Shown one piece after another: positions 17,318 through 25,123 of a DNA stretch of 64,000 nt. Source of the DNA: Massilia timonae CCUG 45783. Its GTDB lineage: Bacteria > Pseudomonadota > Gammaproteobacteria > Burkholderiales > Burkholderiaceae_D. How positions within the stretch are numbered: position 1 is the stretch's first letter; every line of letters starts with the position of its first letter. The stretch lies in contig NZ_JH992924.1 in the NCBI RefSeq assembly GCF_000315425.1, positions 432,695 through 496,694 of the forward strand, given 5' to 3'. Below the pieces are notes generated by a model, which saw only the letters and a program-made list of their open reading frames with translations, was not told where the DNA came from and did not search any database. The position numbers were made by a program, and so were the translations under genes.

Positions 17318-18574
17318 ATGTTCGACACCGGATACCTGGCGCCATATGCTTTGGAGTGGTTCAATCTGCTGCTGCGCTGGCTGCACATCATCACCGGCAT
17401 CGCCTGGATCGGGGCCTCGTTCTATTTCGTCTGGCTCGACAACACCATCAAACCGCCGGCCCCAGGTTCCGACCTGGAGCGCAAGGGCGTGTCCGGCGAG
17501 CTGTGGGCGGTGCACGGCGGCGGCTTCTACAACCCGCAGAAATACCTGGTGGCGCCCGCCGAGCTGCCGCCGGAGCTGCACTGGTTCAAGTGGGAAGCCT
17601 ATTCCACGTGGTTGTCGGGCTTTGCGCTGCTGACCGTCGTCTATTACATGAACGCGAAGGCGATGATGGTCGACCGCAGCGTGGCCGACCTCACGGGCTG
17701 GCAGGCGGTCGGCATCGGCATCGGCAGCCTGGTGGTCGGCTGGATCGTGTACGACCTGCTGTGCCGGTCGAAGCTGGTGCAGCACCAACTGGCGTTCGGC
17801 GCCACCATCTGGCTGCTGCTGGTCGGCAGCAGCTGGGTGCTCACCCACCTGCTCAGCGGACGCGCCGCCTACCTGCACGTGGGCGCGATGATCGGCACCA
17901 TCATGGTGGCGAACGTGGCGATGCTGATCATTCCGGGACAGCGCAAGATGGTCAATGCCATGCTGGCCGGCGCCAAGCCCGACCCGAGCCACGGCATCAA
18001 GGCCAAGCAGCGCAGCGTCCACAACAATTATTTCACGCTGCCGGTGCTGTTCATCATGATCAGCAACCACTATGCGATGACCTACAACCATCCGCATGCC
18101 TGGGCCGTGCTGGGCGTGATCATGCTGGCCGGGGTCTTGATCCGCCACTTCTTCAACCTGCGCCACAAGGGCCGCATCGAATGGCGGTATCCGGCCGCCG
18201 GCGTGGCGCTGCTCCTGGCGCTGGCGGTCGTGCTGGCCCCAAGGCCGCGCGCAAGCGCCGATCCGGCGGCCGCCGCCGGTGTCGACGCTGCCACGCGCTT
18301 TGCGGCGGTGCGCACGATCATGGACCAGCGCTGCGTGTCCTGCCACGCGCAGCAGCCGACCCAGCCCGGTTTCGCGGCGGCGCCGGGCGGCGTGATGCTC
18401 GACACGCCGGAGCTGGTGAGCCAGCATGCGGCCCGCATCTACCAGCAGACGGTGCAACTGAAAGCCATGCCGCTGGCGAATCTCACCCACATGACCGATG
18501 CCGAACGCGCCCAGGTGGGGGCCTGGTTCGAGGCCGGCGCGGTCACCGGCACAAACACAGGAAAGGCGCCATGA
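17318..18574 (+). CDS. puuD: Urate hydroxylase PuuD with C-terminal cytochrome c domain
   Basis: 418-aa integral membrane urate oxidase that converts urate to 5-hydroxyisourate, passing electrons to a fused cytochrome. The N-terminal part (about 1-310) has eight or so membrane helices with WLHIITGIAWIGASFYFVWLDN, the conserved VHGGGFYNPQKY and HNNYFTLPVLFIMISNHY. After a short linker, a C-terminal cytochrome c domain carries the heme site CVSCH and an axial Met in LKAMPLANLTHM. The start at 17318 follows GAGGAAG; an in-frame upstream ATG (17258) lacks an RBS. The stop overlaps the next ATG (ATGA). Confidence 0.94.
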   Translation: MFDTGYLAPYALEWFNLLLRWLHIITGIAWIGASFYFVWLDNTIKPPAPGSDLERKGVSGELWAVHGGGFYNPQKYLVAPAELPPELHWFKWEAYSTWLSGFALLTVVYYMNAKAMMVDRSVADLTGWQAVGIGIGSLVVGWIVYDLLCRSKLVQHQLAFGATIWLLLVGSSWVLTHLLSGRAAYLHVGAMIGTIMVANVAMLIIPGQRKMVNAMLAGAKPDPSHGIKAKQRSVHNNYFTLPVLFIMISNHYAMTYNHPHAWAVLGVIMLAGVLIRHFFNLRHKGRIEWRYPAAGVALLLALAVVLAPRPRASADPAAAAGVDAATRFAAVRTIMDQRCVSCHAQQPTQPGFAAAPGGVMLDTPELVSQHAARIYQQTVQLKAMPLANLTHMTDAERAQVGAWFEAGAVTGTNTGKAP

Positions 18575-19812
18575 ACAATCCCTTGCACGATCGTCTCACC
18601 GGCTGGATCGACGCCCACTTCGACGAACAGGTCGCCTTCCTGCAGGAGGTGGTGCGCATCCCGACCGATACGCCTCCGGGCAATAACGCGCCGCATGCCG
18701 AGGCAATCGCGGGAATGCTGGAAAGCGCCGGCTGGCCGGTCGAGCGCCATGCGGTGCCGGCGCAGCAGGTGCGCGACCATGGCCTGGAGAGCATCACCAA
18801 CCTGATCGTGCGCCGCCGCTATGGCGGGGACGGCCCCACGCTGGCGCTGAACGCCCACGGCGACGTGGTGCCGCCGGGCGAAGGCTGGACCCGACCGCCG
18901 TATGGCGCCGTGATCGACGATGGTTACCTGTACGGGCGCGCGGCGGCGGTCTCCAAGAGCGACTTCGCCACCTATGTGTTCGCGACCCGCGCGCTGGAGG
19001 CAATGGACGTGGCCTTGTCGGGCGCGGTCGAACTGCACTTCACCTACGACGAGGAAGTCGGCGGCCTGCTGGGACCGGGCTGGCTGCTGGAGCAGGGCCT
19101 GACCCGCCCCGACTACGTGATCGCGGCCGGCTTCGGCCATGGCATCGTCACCGCCCACAACGCCTGCCTGCAGCTCGAAGTGACCGTGCACGGCAGGGCG
19201 GGCCATGGCGCGATGCCCGAGACGGCGGTCGACGCCCTGCAGGCCGCCACACAAGTGCTGAACGCGATCTATGGCGAACTGCCGGCGCTGAAGAAGATCC
19301 GCAGCGCCGTAGCAGGCATCGGCTCGCCGACCATGATCGTCGGCCGCATCGATGGCGGGACCAATACCAATGTGGTGCCGGGGAAGGTGGTGTTACGGAT
19401 GGACCGGCGCATGATCCCGGAAGAAGACCCGGCGCTGGTGGAGGCGCAGGTGCGCGCCCTGATCGAGAACGCGGTGCGCGGCCTGCCCGGCATCCGCCTC
19501 GAGATCCGGCGCCTGCTGCTGTCGCAGGCGCTGCGGCCCTTGCCGGGCGTGGCGCCGCTGGTCGAGCGCTTGCAGCGCCATGGGCGCGCCGTCATGGGCG
19601 AGGAGATTCCCGCGCATGGCACGCCGCTGTATGCGGATGCGCGGCTGTATGGTGAACATGGCATCCCGGCGGTGCTGTATGGCGCAGGGCCGCGCACGGT
19701 GGAGGAATCGAACGCCAAGAAGGCCGACGAACGTCTGCTGCTGGAAGATTTGCGCCGCGCGACCAAGGTGGTGGCGCTGACCCTGCTCGATTTTCTCGGT
19801 CCGCGGCCCTGA
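18571..19812 (+). CDS. M20-family metallohydrolase coupled to puuD
   Basis: 413-aa cytosolic zinc hydrolase of the M20 (ArgE/DapE/carboxypeptidase) family. Metal and catalytic residues are in LALNAHGDVVPPGEGW (His-x-Asp), TYDEEVGG (Glu-Glu) and the C-terminal HGTPLYADARLYGEHG region. The dimerisation domain follows TVHGRAGHGAMPE. It starts inside the puuD stop codon (ATGA), so it is made together with urate hydroxylase. A role on a purine-derived ureido or amide intermediate is likely from context, but the substrate cannot be read from sequence; it is distinct from the AllC domain on the opposite strand. Confidence 0.85.
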   Translation: MNNPLHDRLTGWIDAHFDEQVAFLQEVVRIPTDTPPGNNAPHAEAIAGMLESAGWPVERHAVPAQQVRDHGLESITNLIVRRRYGGDGPTLALNAHGDVVPPGEGWTRPPYGAVIDDGYLYGRAAAVSKSDFATYVFATRALEAMDVALSGAVELHFTYDEEVGGLLGPGWLLEQGLTRPDYVIAAGFGHGIVTAHNACLQLEVTVHGRAGHGAMPETAVDALQAATQVLNAIYGELPALKKIRSAVAGIGSPTMIVGRIDGGTNTNVVPGKVVLRMDRRMIPEEDPALVEAQVRALIENAVRGLPGIRLEIRRLLLSQALRPLPGVAPLVERLQRHGRAVMGEEIPAHGTPLYADARLYGEHGIPAVLYGAGPRTVEESNAKKADERLLLEDLRRATKVVALTLLDFLGPRP

Positions 19813-19850
19813 AACACCGCCGGCCCGATTCTATTGCTAGCCCAAAAACG

Positions 19851-19874
19851 TCGTTCCCGCGGAGGCGGGAACCT
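19851..19874. repeat. REP-like palindrome, copy 1
   Basis: Hairpin GTTCCCGC-GGAG-GCGGGAAC immediately after the M20 gene. It forms an inverted doublet with the near-identical unit at 19926-19950, about 51 bp away. Such units are typical repeated extragenic palindromes and could also end transcripts from both sides, as they lie between convergent genes. Confidence 0.7.
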
Positions 19875-19925
19875 AAGTTATTTAGCGCGCCACATAGTCA
19901 AGCGAAGTGGCGAAGCTGAAGAACG

Positions 19926-19950
19926 AGGTTCCCGCCTGCGCGGGAACGAC
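19926..19950. repeat. REP-like palindrome, copy 2 (inverted)
   Basis: Hairpin GTTCCCGC-CTGC-GCGGGAAC, same 8-bp arms as the unit at 19851-19874 and in opposite orientation by its flanking bases (GAGG before, GACGG after). It lies 17 bp from the stop of the S9 peptidase gene. Together they resemble a BIME-type REP pair. Confidence 0.7.
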
Positions 19951-19966
19951 GGGTCAAGGTTGCGGA

Positions 19967-22351
19967 TTATTTCTGCTTGAGCGAGCGCTCGAACAGCTCA
20001 TAGATCCGGCGGTACTGGTCATACCACGCCTCCGGCTGCACGTAGCCGTGACGCTCCAGCGGATAGCTCGCCAGTTCCCACTTGTCCTTCTTCATCTCGA
20101 TCAGGCGCTGCGCCATGCGCACCGAATCCTGGTAGAACACGTTATCGTCGATCATGCCGTGCGAGATCAAGAGGTGGCCCTTCAGGTTCTGCGCGTACTC
20201 GATCGGCGACGACTTCTTGTACGCCTCGGGATCGATGTCCGGGGTGTTCAGGATGTTGGCGGTGTACTCGTGGTTGTAGGTGGTCCAGTCGGTCACCGGG
20301 CGCAGCGCGGCGCCGGCCTTGAAGGTGTCCGGCGCGCGCATCAGGGCCATGAAGGTCATGAAGCCGCCGTAGCTGCCGCCATAGATGCCGACGTTGGCGG
20401 CGTCGCCCTGGTGCTGGTTCACCATGTACTTGACGCCGTCGACGTAGTCTTCCAGTTCCGGATGGCCCATCTGGCGGTAGATCGCGGTGCGCCACTTGCT
20501 GCCGTAGCCTTTCGAGGCGCGGAAGTCCATGTCCAGCACCACGTAGCCGTTCTGCACCAGCAGGTTATGGAACATCTGCTCGCGGAAGTAGTTCGGATAG
20601 CGCTTGCTCACGTTCTGCAGGTAGCCGGCGCCGTGCACGAACATCACGACCGGATACTTCTTGCCCGGCTCGAGCTGGGCCGGACGATACAGCTTGGCCC
20701 ACACCGGATCGCCGCCGGCGCTGGAAGGCACGGCCACGTACTCTGGCTGGATCCACTCGCGCGCCTTGAAGTCCGGCGTGCGGGTGTCGGTGAGCTTGCT
20801 CGCTTCGCCGCCCGAGACCGGCACGGTCGCGATCTGGATCGGCGTGTAGCTGGACGACCAGTGCACCAGCAGCTTCTTCTCGTCCGGCGACAGGGCGAAC
20901 TTCTCGACGCCATCGAGCTTCGTCACTTCGCGTACCTTGGTCGCACCATTCGCGCCGTTGGCGTCGACGGCGCAGACTTCGTAGTCGCCCGGGGTCTCGC
21001 GGTTGCACAGCATGTAGGCGGTGCTGCCGTCATAGGTCCAGCGCACGTCGCTGGCTTCCCATTTGCCCGTGGTCAGGGCGCGCGGGGCGGCGGCGGTGGC
21101 GCTGTCCTTGGTGTACAGGTGCGAGTAGCCGCTTTCCTCGGACAGGTACCACAGCGTGCGGTTGTCCGGCAGCCAGCCGAATTCGGCGTTGTCGTAGTTG
21201 ACCCAGGCGCCGTCGGTCAGGCGGTGCAGTGGCTTCAGTTTCGCGGCGCCCAGGTCGACGCTGGCGATCCAGCGGTCCTTGTTGTCGACCGCGCGCAGCA
21301 TGACGGCGACGTTGGCGCCGTTCGCGCTCCAGTCGATCGCGTTGCGGCCGCCCGAGACGACCACCGGACGGTTGCCCTTGAGCGGGTCCTTCCTGGCGGC
21401 GGCGCGCAGCTCGGCCAGCGGGTCGACGTTGACGCCCGGGAGCGCGTCGAAGGCGATGTCCTGCACCTTGTTGGTGCGCAGGTCGACCAGCTTCAGTGCA
21501 TGCGGCACCGGCATATTGCGGCCGACGCGGGTGCGCACGTCTTCGGTTTCCTCGTAGCCCGACTCGTTCACGTAGCGCGGCATCTTGCCGGCGCGGCCCT
21601 TGTCGGCGCTTTTGGCGGCGGTGACCACCAGCAGCCAGCGGCCGTCGGGCGAGAGCGAGCTGCCTTCGATGGTGACCTTGTCGCCCAGGTAGACCGGGCT
21701 TGGCGCCATCGAGGCGTCGGCGCGGCGCAGTTCGTCGGCGCGCGCGCGCAGGGCGTCGCGGTCATCCTTCTGGCGCTTGAGGTGCTCGATCAGGCGCAGT
21801 TCGGTCGAACGGTAGGGATCGTCCTCGGGCGCGTTCGGGTCCTTGGCGGCGCGCGGCAGGGCGGCGGGGCCGGTGACACGGCTACCGCGGTCCCACACAT
21901 ACCAGTCGTTGCCGATGCGGTACTGGACCGCGCGTTCGTCCGCCGTGTACTGGGCGGCGGTGATGCGGCTGGCGCCGCGCGTGACCTGGACTAGCTGGCC
22001 CGACTTGAGGTCTCGCTCGAACAGGTCGTTGTTGCGCAGGACCAGCATGCGGCTGTTGTTGCGGTTGTAGACCACGTCGGCGCTGTCGATCTTCGGCAGT
22101 TCGGCATCGGCTACCAGCCGGGCCTTGCCGGCCGCGACCTGGAACACGTCGCGCACGGGCGAGCCGGTGCGCTTCTGCTTGTAGTACACCTGCTTGCCGT
22201 CCCAGCTGAACCAGGCGTCTTCCACCGGGGTGCCGATCCAGTCTGGATGGCTCATGGCCTGGTCGAGGGTGATGGGGGTGGATGCCGCCGCCGGCAGCGC
22301 GATCAGTGCGGCGAAAGAGGCCGCAAACAGGGTAAGTGCAGGTGTTCGCAT
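19967..22351 (-). CDS. Secreted S9-family prolyl oligopeptidase/DPP-like peptidase
   Basis: 794-aa periplasmic serine peptidase. A signal peptide (MRTPALTLFAASFAALIALPAAAS) is followed by a WD40-like beta-propeller (about 25-540) and an alpha/beta-hydrolase domain (about 560-794). The catalytic triad is visible: Ser in GIYGGSYGGFM, Asp in SHGMIDDNV, His in PLERHGYVQPEAW. Most similar in architecture to DPP IV/acylaminoacyl peptidases that trim short peptides. ATG 22351 is chosen because the signal peptide starts there, though no strong RBS is seen. The longer frame upstream adds a non-signal-like extension. Confidence 0.93.
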   Translation of the reverse strand: MRTPALTLFAASFAALIALPAAASTPITLDQAMSHPDWIGTPVEDAWFSWDGKQVYYKQKRTGSPVRDVFQVAAGKARLVADAELPKIDSADVVYNRNNSRMLVLRNNDLFERDLKSGQLVQVTRGASRITAAQYTADERAVQYRIGNDWYVWDRGSRVTGPAALPRAAKDPNAPEDDPYRSTELRLIEHLKRQKDDRDALRARADELRRADASMAPSPVYLGDKVTIEGSSLSPDGRWLLVVTAAKSADKGRAGKMPRYVNESGYEETEDVRTRVGRNMPVPHALKLVDLRTNKVQDIAFDALPGVNVDPLAELRAAARKDPLKGNRPVVVSGGRNAIDWSANGANVAVMLRAVDNKDRWIASVDLGAAKLKPLHRLTDGAWVNYDNAEFGWLPDNRTLWYLSEESGYSHLYTKDSATAAAPRALTTGKWEASDVRWTYDGSTAYMLCNRETPGDYEVCAVDANGANGATKVREVTKLDGVEKFALSPDEKKLLVHWSSSYTPIQIATVPVSGGEASKLTDTRTPDFKAREWIQPEYVAVPSSAGGDPVWAKLYRPAQLEPGKKYPVVMFVHGAGYLQNVSKRYPNYFREQMFHNLLVQNGYVVLDMDFRASKGYGSKWRTAIYRQMGHPELEDYVDGVKYMVNQHQGDAANVGIYGGSYGGFMTFMALMRAPDTFKAGAALRPVTDWTTYNHEYTANILNTPDIDPEAYKKSSPIEYAQNLKGHLLISHGMIDDNVFYQDSVRMAQRLIEMKKDKWELASYPLERHGYVQPEAWYDQYRRIYELFERSLKQK

Positions 22352-22476
22352 GTGGAGTCTGATGAGTGAGAAATGGCTTGGTTGCCAAAGATGCTTGCCA
22401 GAAATGCGCATGCATTCTAGCGCAGGCACTCACCGCGACCGCGAAATATGACAGGTTTTTTTTGCTGTAAAGACAA

Positions 22477-22506
22477 GCGCCGGCGGTACGTCAGTACGGC
22501 CGGCGC
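22477..22506. repeat. Strong inverted repeat downstream of mini-ORFs
   Basis: Hairpin with 8-bp arms GCGCCGGC / GCCGGCGC and inner GTAC pairs. It lies 50 bp downstream of the second mini-ORF (minus strand) and 126 bp upstream of the S9 peptidase start. On the minus strand the bases after the stem are not U-rich, so it is either a Rho-independent-like stem of low quality or an mRNA 3' stabiliser. Confidence 0.5.
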
Positions 22507-22556
22507 GAGAGGCGGAGCGGGTATTGCGACGATGGTGCGCCGCAATCGCACATGAA

Positions 22557-22664
22557 TTACATGGCCTTGAACGGACCCTTTGGCGGACGCGGCAGGAACA
22601 TGGAAACGCGGGCTGCCACGGCCACGACGGCCAGGGCGATGGTGATATATTCGAGAGGGTGCAT
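22557..22664 (-). CDS. Mini-ORF 2: 35-aa single-helix membrane peptide
   Basis: 35 codons: a short polar start (MHPLEY), one hydrophobic helix (ITIALAVVAVAARVSMFL) and a Pro/Lys-rich basic tail (PRPPKGPFKAM). Predicted single-span inner-membrane microprotein. Its ATG is 2 nt after the stop of mini-ORF 1 (TGATCATG), implying reinitiation. No similarity to a named family is recalled. Evidence is organisation (promoter, RBS, coupling) plus membrane-helix character; it is too small for codon statistics to prove. Confidence 0.55.
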   Translation of the reverse strand: MHPLEYITIALAVVAVAARVSMFLPRPPKGPFKAM

Positions 22665-22666
22665 GA

Positions 22667-22783
22667 TCAACCCCGCACTGCCGGAGCGTAGCCGCCGTGG
22701 GCGACGTAGAGTTCTTGCGAGAAGCTGCGGATGGCCGAGATGGCTGCCGCGAAGAAGCTGGTGCGTTGGATGGCTGCAGTCAT
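22667..22783 (-). CDS. Mini-ORF 1: 38-aa small protein
   Basis: 38 codons encoding an alanine/phenylalanine-rich N-terminal amphipathic helix (IQRTSFFAAAISAIRSF) and a polar tail (SQELYVAHGGYAPAVRG). AGGGGA lies 6 nt before ATG 22783 and a sigma-70-like promoter lies further upstream (22823-22850). It is followed within 2 nt by a second mini-ORF. Divergent from nasT across a region with a 23-bp palindrome. Function unknown. Confidence 0.55.
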   Translation of the reverse strand: MTAAIQRTSFFAAAISAIRSFSQELYVAHGGYAPAVRG

Positions 22784-22822
22784 GATAGTTCCCCTAAGAT
22801 AAATACTTCGATGTTGCGTTGC

Positions 22823-22850
22823 AGTATAGGGGCGTCTCCGTCATAAACAA
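22823..22850 (-). promoter_or_regulatory. Predicted sigma-70 promoter of mini-ORFs
   Basis: On the minus strand TTGTTT (22845-22850), 16-bp spacer, TATACT (22823-22828). Transcription would start about 30 nt before mini-ORF 1, leaving room for its AGGGGA ribosome site. Confidence 0.5.
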
Positions 22851-22911
22851 ACTTTAGATTTGTGATTCCAGCGATGCGTCTGGTGAATGGTTGCAAAGTT
22901 GCTCTCATACA

Positions 22912-22934
22912 AGATATTCGTCATGCGAATATCT
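22912..22934. promoter_or_regulatory. 23-bp palindromic operator candidate
   Basis: Perfect inverted repeat AGATATTCG-N5-CGAATATCT between the divergent mini-ORFs and nasT. Length and symmetry fit a dimeric repressor or activator site. It does not match the NtrC, FNR or NsrR consensus well, so the binding protein is unknown. Confidence 0.5.
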
Positions 22935-23015
22935 CGGCCAAGGGGTTTTGCATAAGAAGGGCATGGGCAATCGTCGATGCTCGCGCCTGGTGCGAATCTT
23001 GCATATCGTAAGCAC

Positions 23016-23660
23016 ATGAAATCGCGAGACAGTGCTTCACCACACCTGCGGATCGTCGTCGTGCTTTCCGCAACAGCACCCGGCATCGACCCGGATGCCG
23101 CCCAGGCCGCGCAGGCCCGGCGCAGCACGGCGCTGCGCATCGGCCTGCTCGAATCGGGCTACGACCTGATCGCCTCGCTCCCGGCCGACGTCTTCCTGCC
23201 CGAGCGCATCGCCCAGCTGCAGCCCGACCTGATCATCGCCGACAGCGAGTCCGACGCGCGCGACGTGCTCGAGCACATCGTGATCGCCACCCGCGACGCG
23301 CGGCGGCCGATCGTCCTGTTCACCGAAGACGATGCGCCGGCCAGCATGGACGCGGCGATGGACGCCGGCGTCTCGGCCTATATCGTGGCCGGCCTGCAGG
23401 CCGAACGCGTCAAGCCGGTGCTGGACGTGGCGCTGGCGCGCTTCCGGCGCGAGCAGAAGCTGCTCGACGAGCTGAGCGACACGCGCCAGAAGCTGGCGGA
23501 GCGCAAGACCGTCGATCGCGCCAAGGGCCTGCTCATGAACCGCTACAGCCTGACCGAGGAGCAGGCCTACCAGCGCCTGCGCACCCTGGCGATGAACAAG
23601 AACCTGAAGCTGGCCGAAGTCGCGCAGCGCCTGATCGACGTGGAAGACCTGCTGGGCTAG
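23016..23660 (+). CDS. nasT: NasT-like ANTAR response regulator
   Basis: 214-aa RNA-binding antiterminator of the NasT/AmiR class. It has a receiver-like N-terminal domain (about 10-130) with a degenerate acidic pocket, a coiled-coil linker (RREQKLLDELSDTRQKLAERK) and a C-terminal ANTAR domain (VDRAKGLLMNRYSLTEEQAYQRLRTLAMNKN...). It should bind tandem hairpins in the leader of the nas operon and prevent termination when nitrate releases it from NasS. Gene order is nasT before nasS, then narK. A sigma-54-like element just upstream leaves almost no 5' UTR, so ATG 23016 is tentative. Confidence 0.9.
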   Translation: MKSRDSASPHLRIVVVLSATAPGIDPDAAQAAQARRSTALRIGLLESGYDLIASLPADVFLPERIAQLQPDLIIADSESDARDVLEHIVIATRDARRPIVLFTEDDAPASMDAAMDAGVSAYIVAGLQAERVKPVLDVALARFRREQKLLDELSDTRQKLAERKTVDRAKGLLMNRYSLTEEQAYQRLRTLAMNKNLKLAEVAQRLIDVEDLLG

Positions 23661-23695
23661 GCCACGCTTTACTATATACAAGGAAAAGGAGACGT

Positions 23696-24865
23696 ATGAC
23701 ATTGGCAGGCAAAGGCGCCTGGATCGCCGGCACCGACCGGCCCGAGATCGAGACCGTCCGCATCGGTTTCATGCCGCTGGCCGATTGCGCGCCGCTGGTG
23801 ATGGCGTCGGTGCTCGGCTTCGACGAGCAGTATGGCGTGCGCTTCGAGCTCACCCGCGAGCTGTCGTGGACCGCCATGCGCGACCGCCTGATCGGCCAGC
23901 AGCTCGACGCGGCCCATGCGCTGTACGGGATGGTGTATGGCATCCAGAACGGCATCGGCACCCAGCAGTGCGATATGGCGGTGTTGATGAACCTGCACCA
24001 GAACGGCCAGAACATCACGCTGTCGCGCGCGCTCGCCAACGCCGCCCGCGATCCCGGCCTGCTGCGGCGCGAGGTGGACGAGAAAGGGCGCAAGCTGACC
24101 CTGGCCCACACCTTCCCGACCGGGAACCACGCGATGTTCCTGTATTACTGGCTGGCCGCGCATGGCATCGATCCGCTCACCGACTGCCAGGCGGTGACGG
24201 TGCCGCCCGGGCAGATGGCGGCCAGCCTGGCGGCCGGGCATATGGATGGTTTCTGCGCGGGCGAGCCGTGGGGCCAGCGCGCGCAGCGCGACGGCGCCGG
24301 GGTGCAGGCCGCGTCCAGCGAACAGATATGGCCGAACCATCCGGGCAAGGCGCTCGGCACGCGCGCCGCCTTCGCGGCCAGCCACCCGAACACCTGCCGC
24401 GCCATGATTGCCGCGCTGTTGGAAGCGGCGCGCTGGCTCGACGCCTCGCGCACCAACCGCGAAGCCGCGGCCGAGGTGCTGGCCAGTCCCGCCTATGTCA
24501 ACGCCAGCCGCGAGACGCTGCAGTTCTGCCTGGCCGGCAGCCATATCGACGAGCATCGCGGAGAGGGCTGCTGGCGCGGCCATAACGGCCTGCGCTTCCA
24601 TGCCGACGGCGAGGCCAACTTCCCCTGGCTGTCGGACGGCATGTGGTTCATGACCCAGCACCGGCGCTGGGGCCTGCTGCGCGAAGCGCCCGCCTACCTG
24701 GCGCTGGCGGCCCAGGTCAACCGCATCGACCTGTATCGCGAGGCGGCCGAACGCACCGGCACGATGCTGCCCGCCTCCCCGATGCGCAGCTCGACCTTGC
24801 TCGGCGGACGGGTATGGGACGGCAGCGACCCGCAGGCCTGGGCCGGCGCACCAGCGCGATCTTGA
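23696..24865 (+). CDS. nasS: NasS-like nitrate sensor (NrtA/CmpA family)
   Basis: 389-aa protein of the nitrate-binding NrtA/CmpA periplasmic-protein fold but without a signal peptide, as expected for cytosolic NasS, which sequesters NasT until nitrate or nitrite binds. Recognisable stretches: VRIGFMPLADCAPLVMA, ALYGMVYGIQNGIGT, TFPTGNHAMFLYYWLAAHG, DGFCAGEPWGQRA and the C-terminal GGRVWDGSDP. AAGGAG precedes ATG 23696. It lies 35 bp after nasT and is followed by the regulated leader of narK. Confidence 0.9.
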   Translation: MTLAGKGAWIAGTDRPEIETVRIGFMPLADCAPLVMASVLGFDEQYGVRFELTRELSWTAMRDRLIGQQLDAAHALYGMVYGIQNGIGTQQCDMAVLMNLHQNGQNITLSRALANAARDPGLLRREVDEKGRKLTLAHTFPTGNHAMFLYYWLAAHGIDPLTDCQAVTVPPGQMAASLAAGHMDGFCAGEPWGQRAQRDGAGVQAASSEQIWPNHPGKALGTRAAFAASHPNTCRAMIAALLEAARWLDASRTNREAAAEVLASPAYVNASRETLQFCLAGSHIDEHRGEGCWRGHNGLRFHADGEANFPWLSDGMWFMTQHRRWGLLREAPAYLALAAQVNRIDLYREAAERTGTMLPASPMRSSTLLGGRVWDGSDPQAWAGAPARS

Positions 24866-24867
24866 AC

Positions 24868-24909
24868 GCGGTGCATGCGGGCGCATCATCATGGTGAGCG
24901 ATGCACCGC
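24868..24909. repeat. Inverted repeat GCGGTGCAT/ATGCACCGC upstream of the narK promoter
   Basis: Two perfect 9-bp arms (24868-24876 and 24901-24909) separated by 24 nt, directly after the nasS stop and 50-90 bp upstream of the sigma-54 promoter. The TGCACC/GGTGCA halves resemble NtrC half-sites, although their order is inverted relative to the classical site. A palindrome GCATCCGGATGC (24915-24926) follows. Could be an enhancer region or the 3' stem of the nasTS mRNA. Confidence 0.45.
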
Positions 24910-24959
24910 AATGCAGCATCCGGATGCGATCCGTTGAGGTACGCCCCCTGAAGCCGCGG

Positions 24960-24975
24960 TGGCACGCCTCTTGCT
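24960..24975 (+). promoter_or_regulatory. Sigma-54 promoter of the nitrate assimilation operon
   Basis: TGGCACG-CCTC-TTGCT, an essentially perfect -24/-12 element with GG and GC exactly 12 bp apart. It sits about 150 bp upstream of narK, after nasS. The predicted start near 24986 gives a leader of about 138 nt containing an intrinsic terminator. This implies NtrC-type nitrogen control on top of NasS/NasT antitermination. Confidence 0.8.
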
Positions 24976-25058
24976 CATACCTCTGACAGGATCAATGGCG
25001 ATTCTCTTCACGATTTTCACTTAGCGCCGGCCCAACGCGGGGACGGCAACAGGACAAC

Positions 25059-25110
25059 GGCGTCCGCAGCTACTGCCCATGGCAGCAAGCGCGGACGCCT
25101 TTTCGTTTTT
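25059..25110 (+). terminator. Leader terminator of narK (NasT antitermination target)
   Basis: Stem arms GGCGTCCGC (25059-25067) and GCGGACGCC (25091-25099), an internal CTGCC/GGCAG stem, then TTTTCGTTTTT. It lies in the 5' leader, 14 bp before the narK start, with the RBS AAAGGAAG downstream. A terminator here would silence the operon unless antiterminated. An upstream GGACG (25041-25045) can pair with CGTCC of the terminator's 5' arm, a possible competing structure. Confidence 0.82.
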
Positions 25111-25123
25111 CAAAGGAAGAACA

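Noticed and set aside
19907..21994. Long frame antisense to the S9 peptidase
   Set aside because: Sense strand has the complete catalytic triad; the antisense frame is Val/Arg/Gly-rich shadow.
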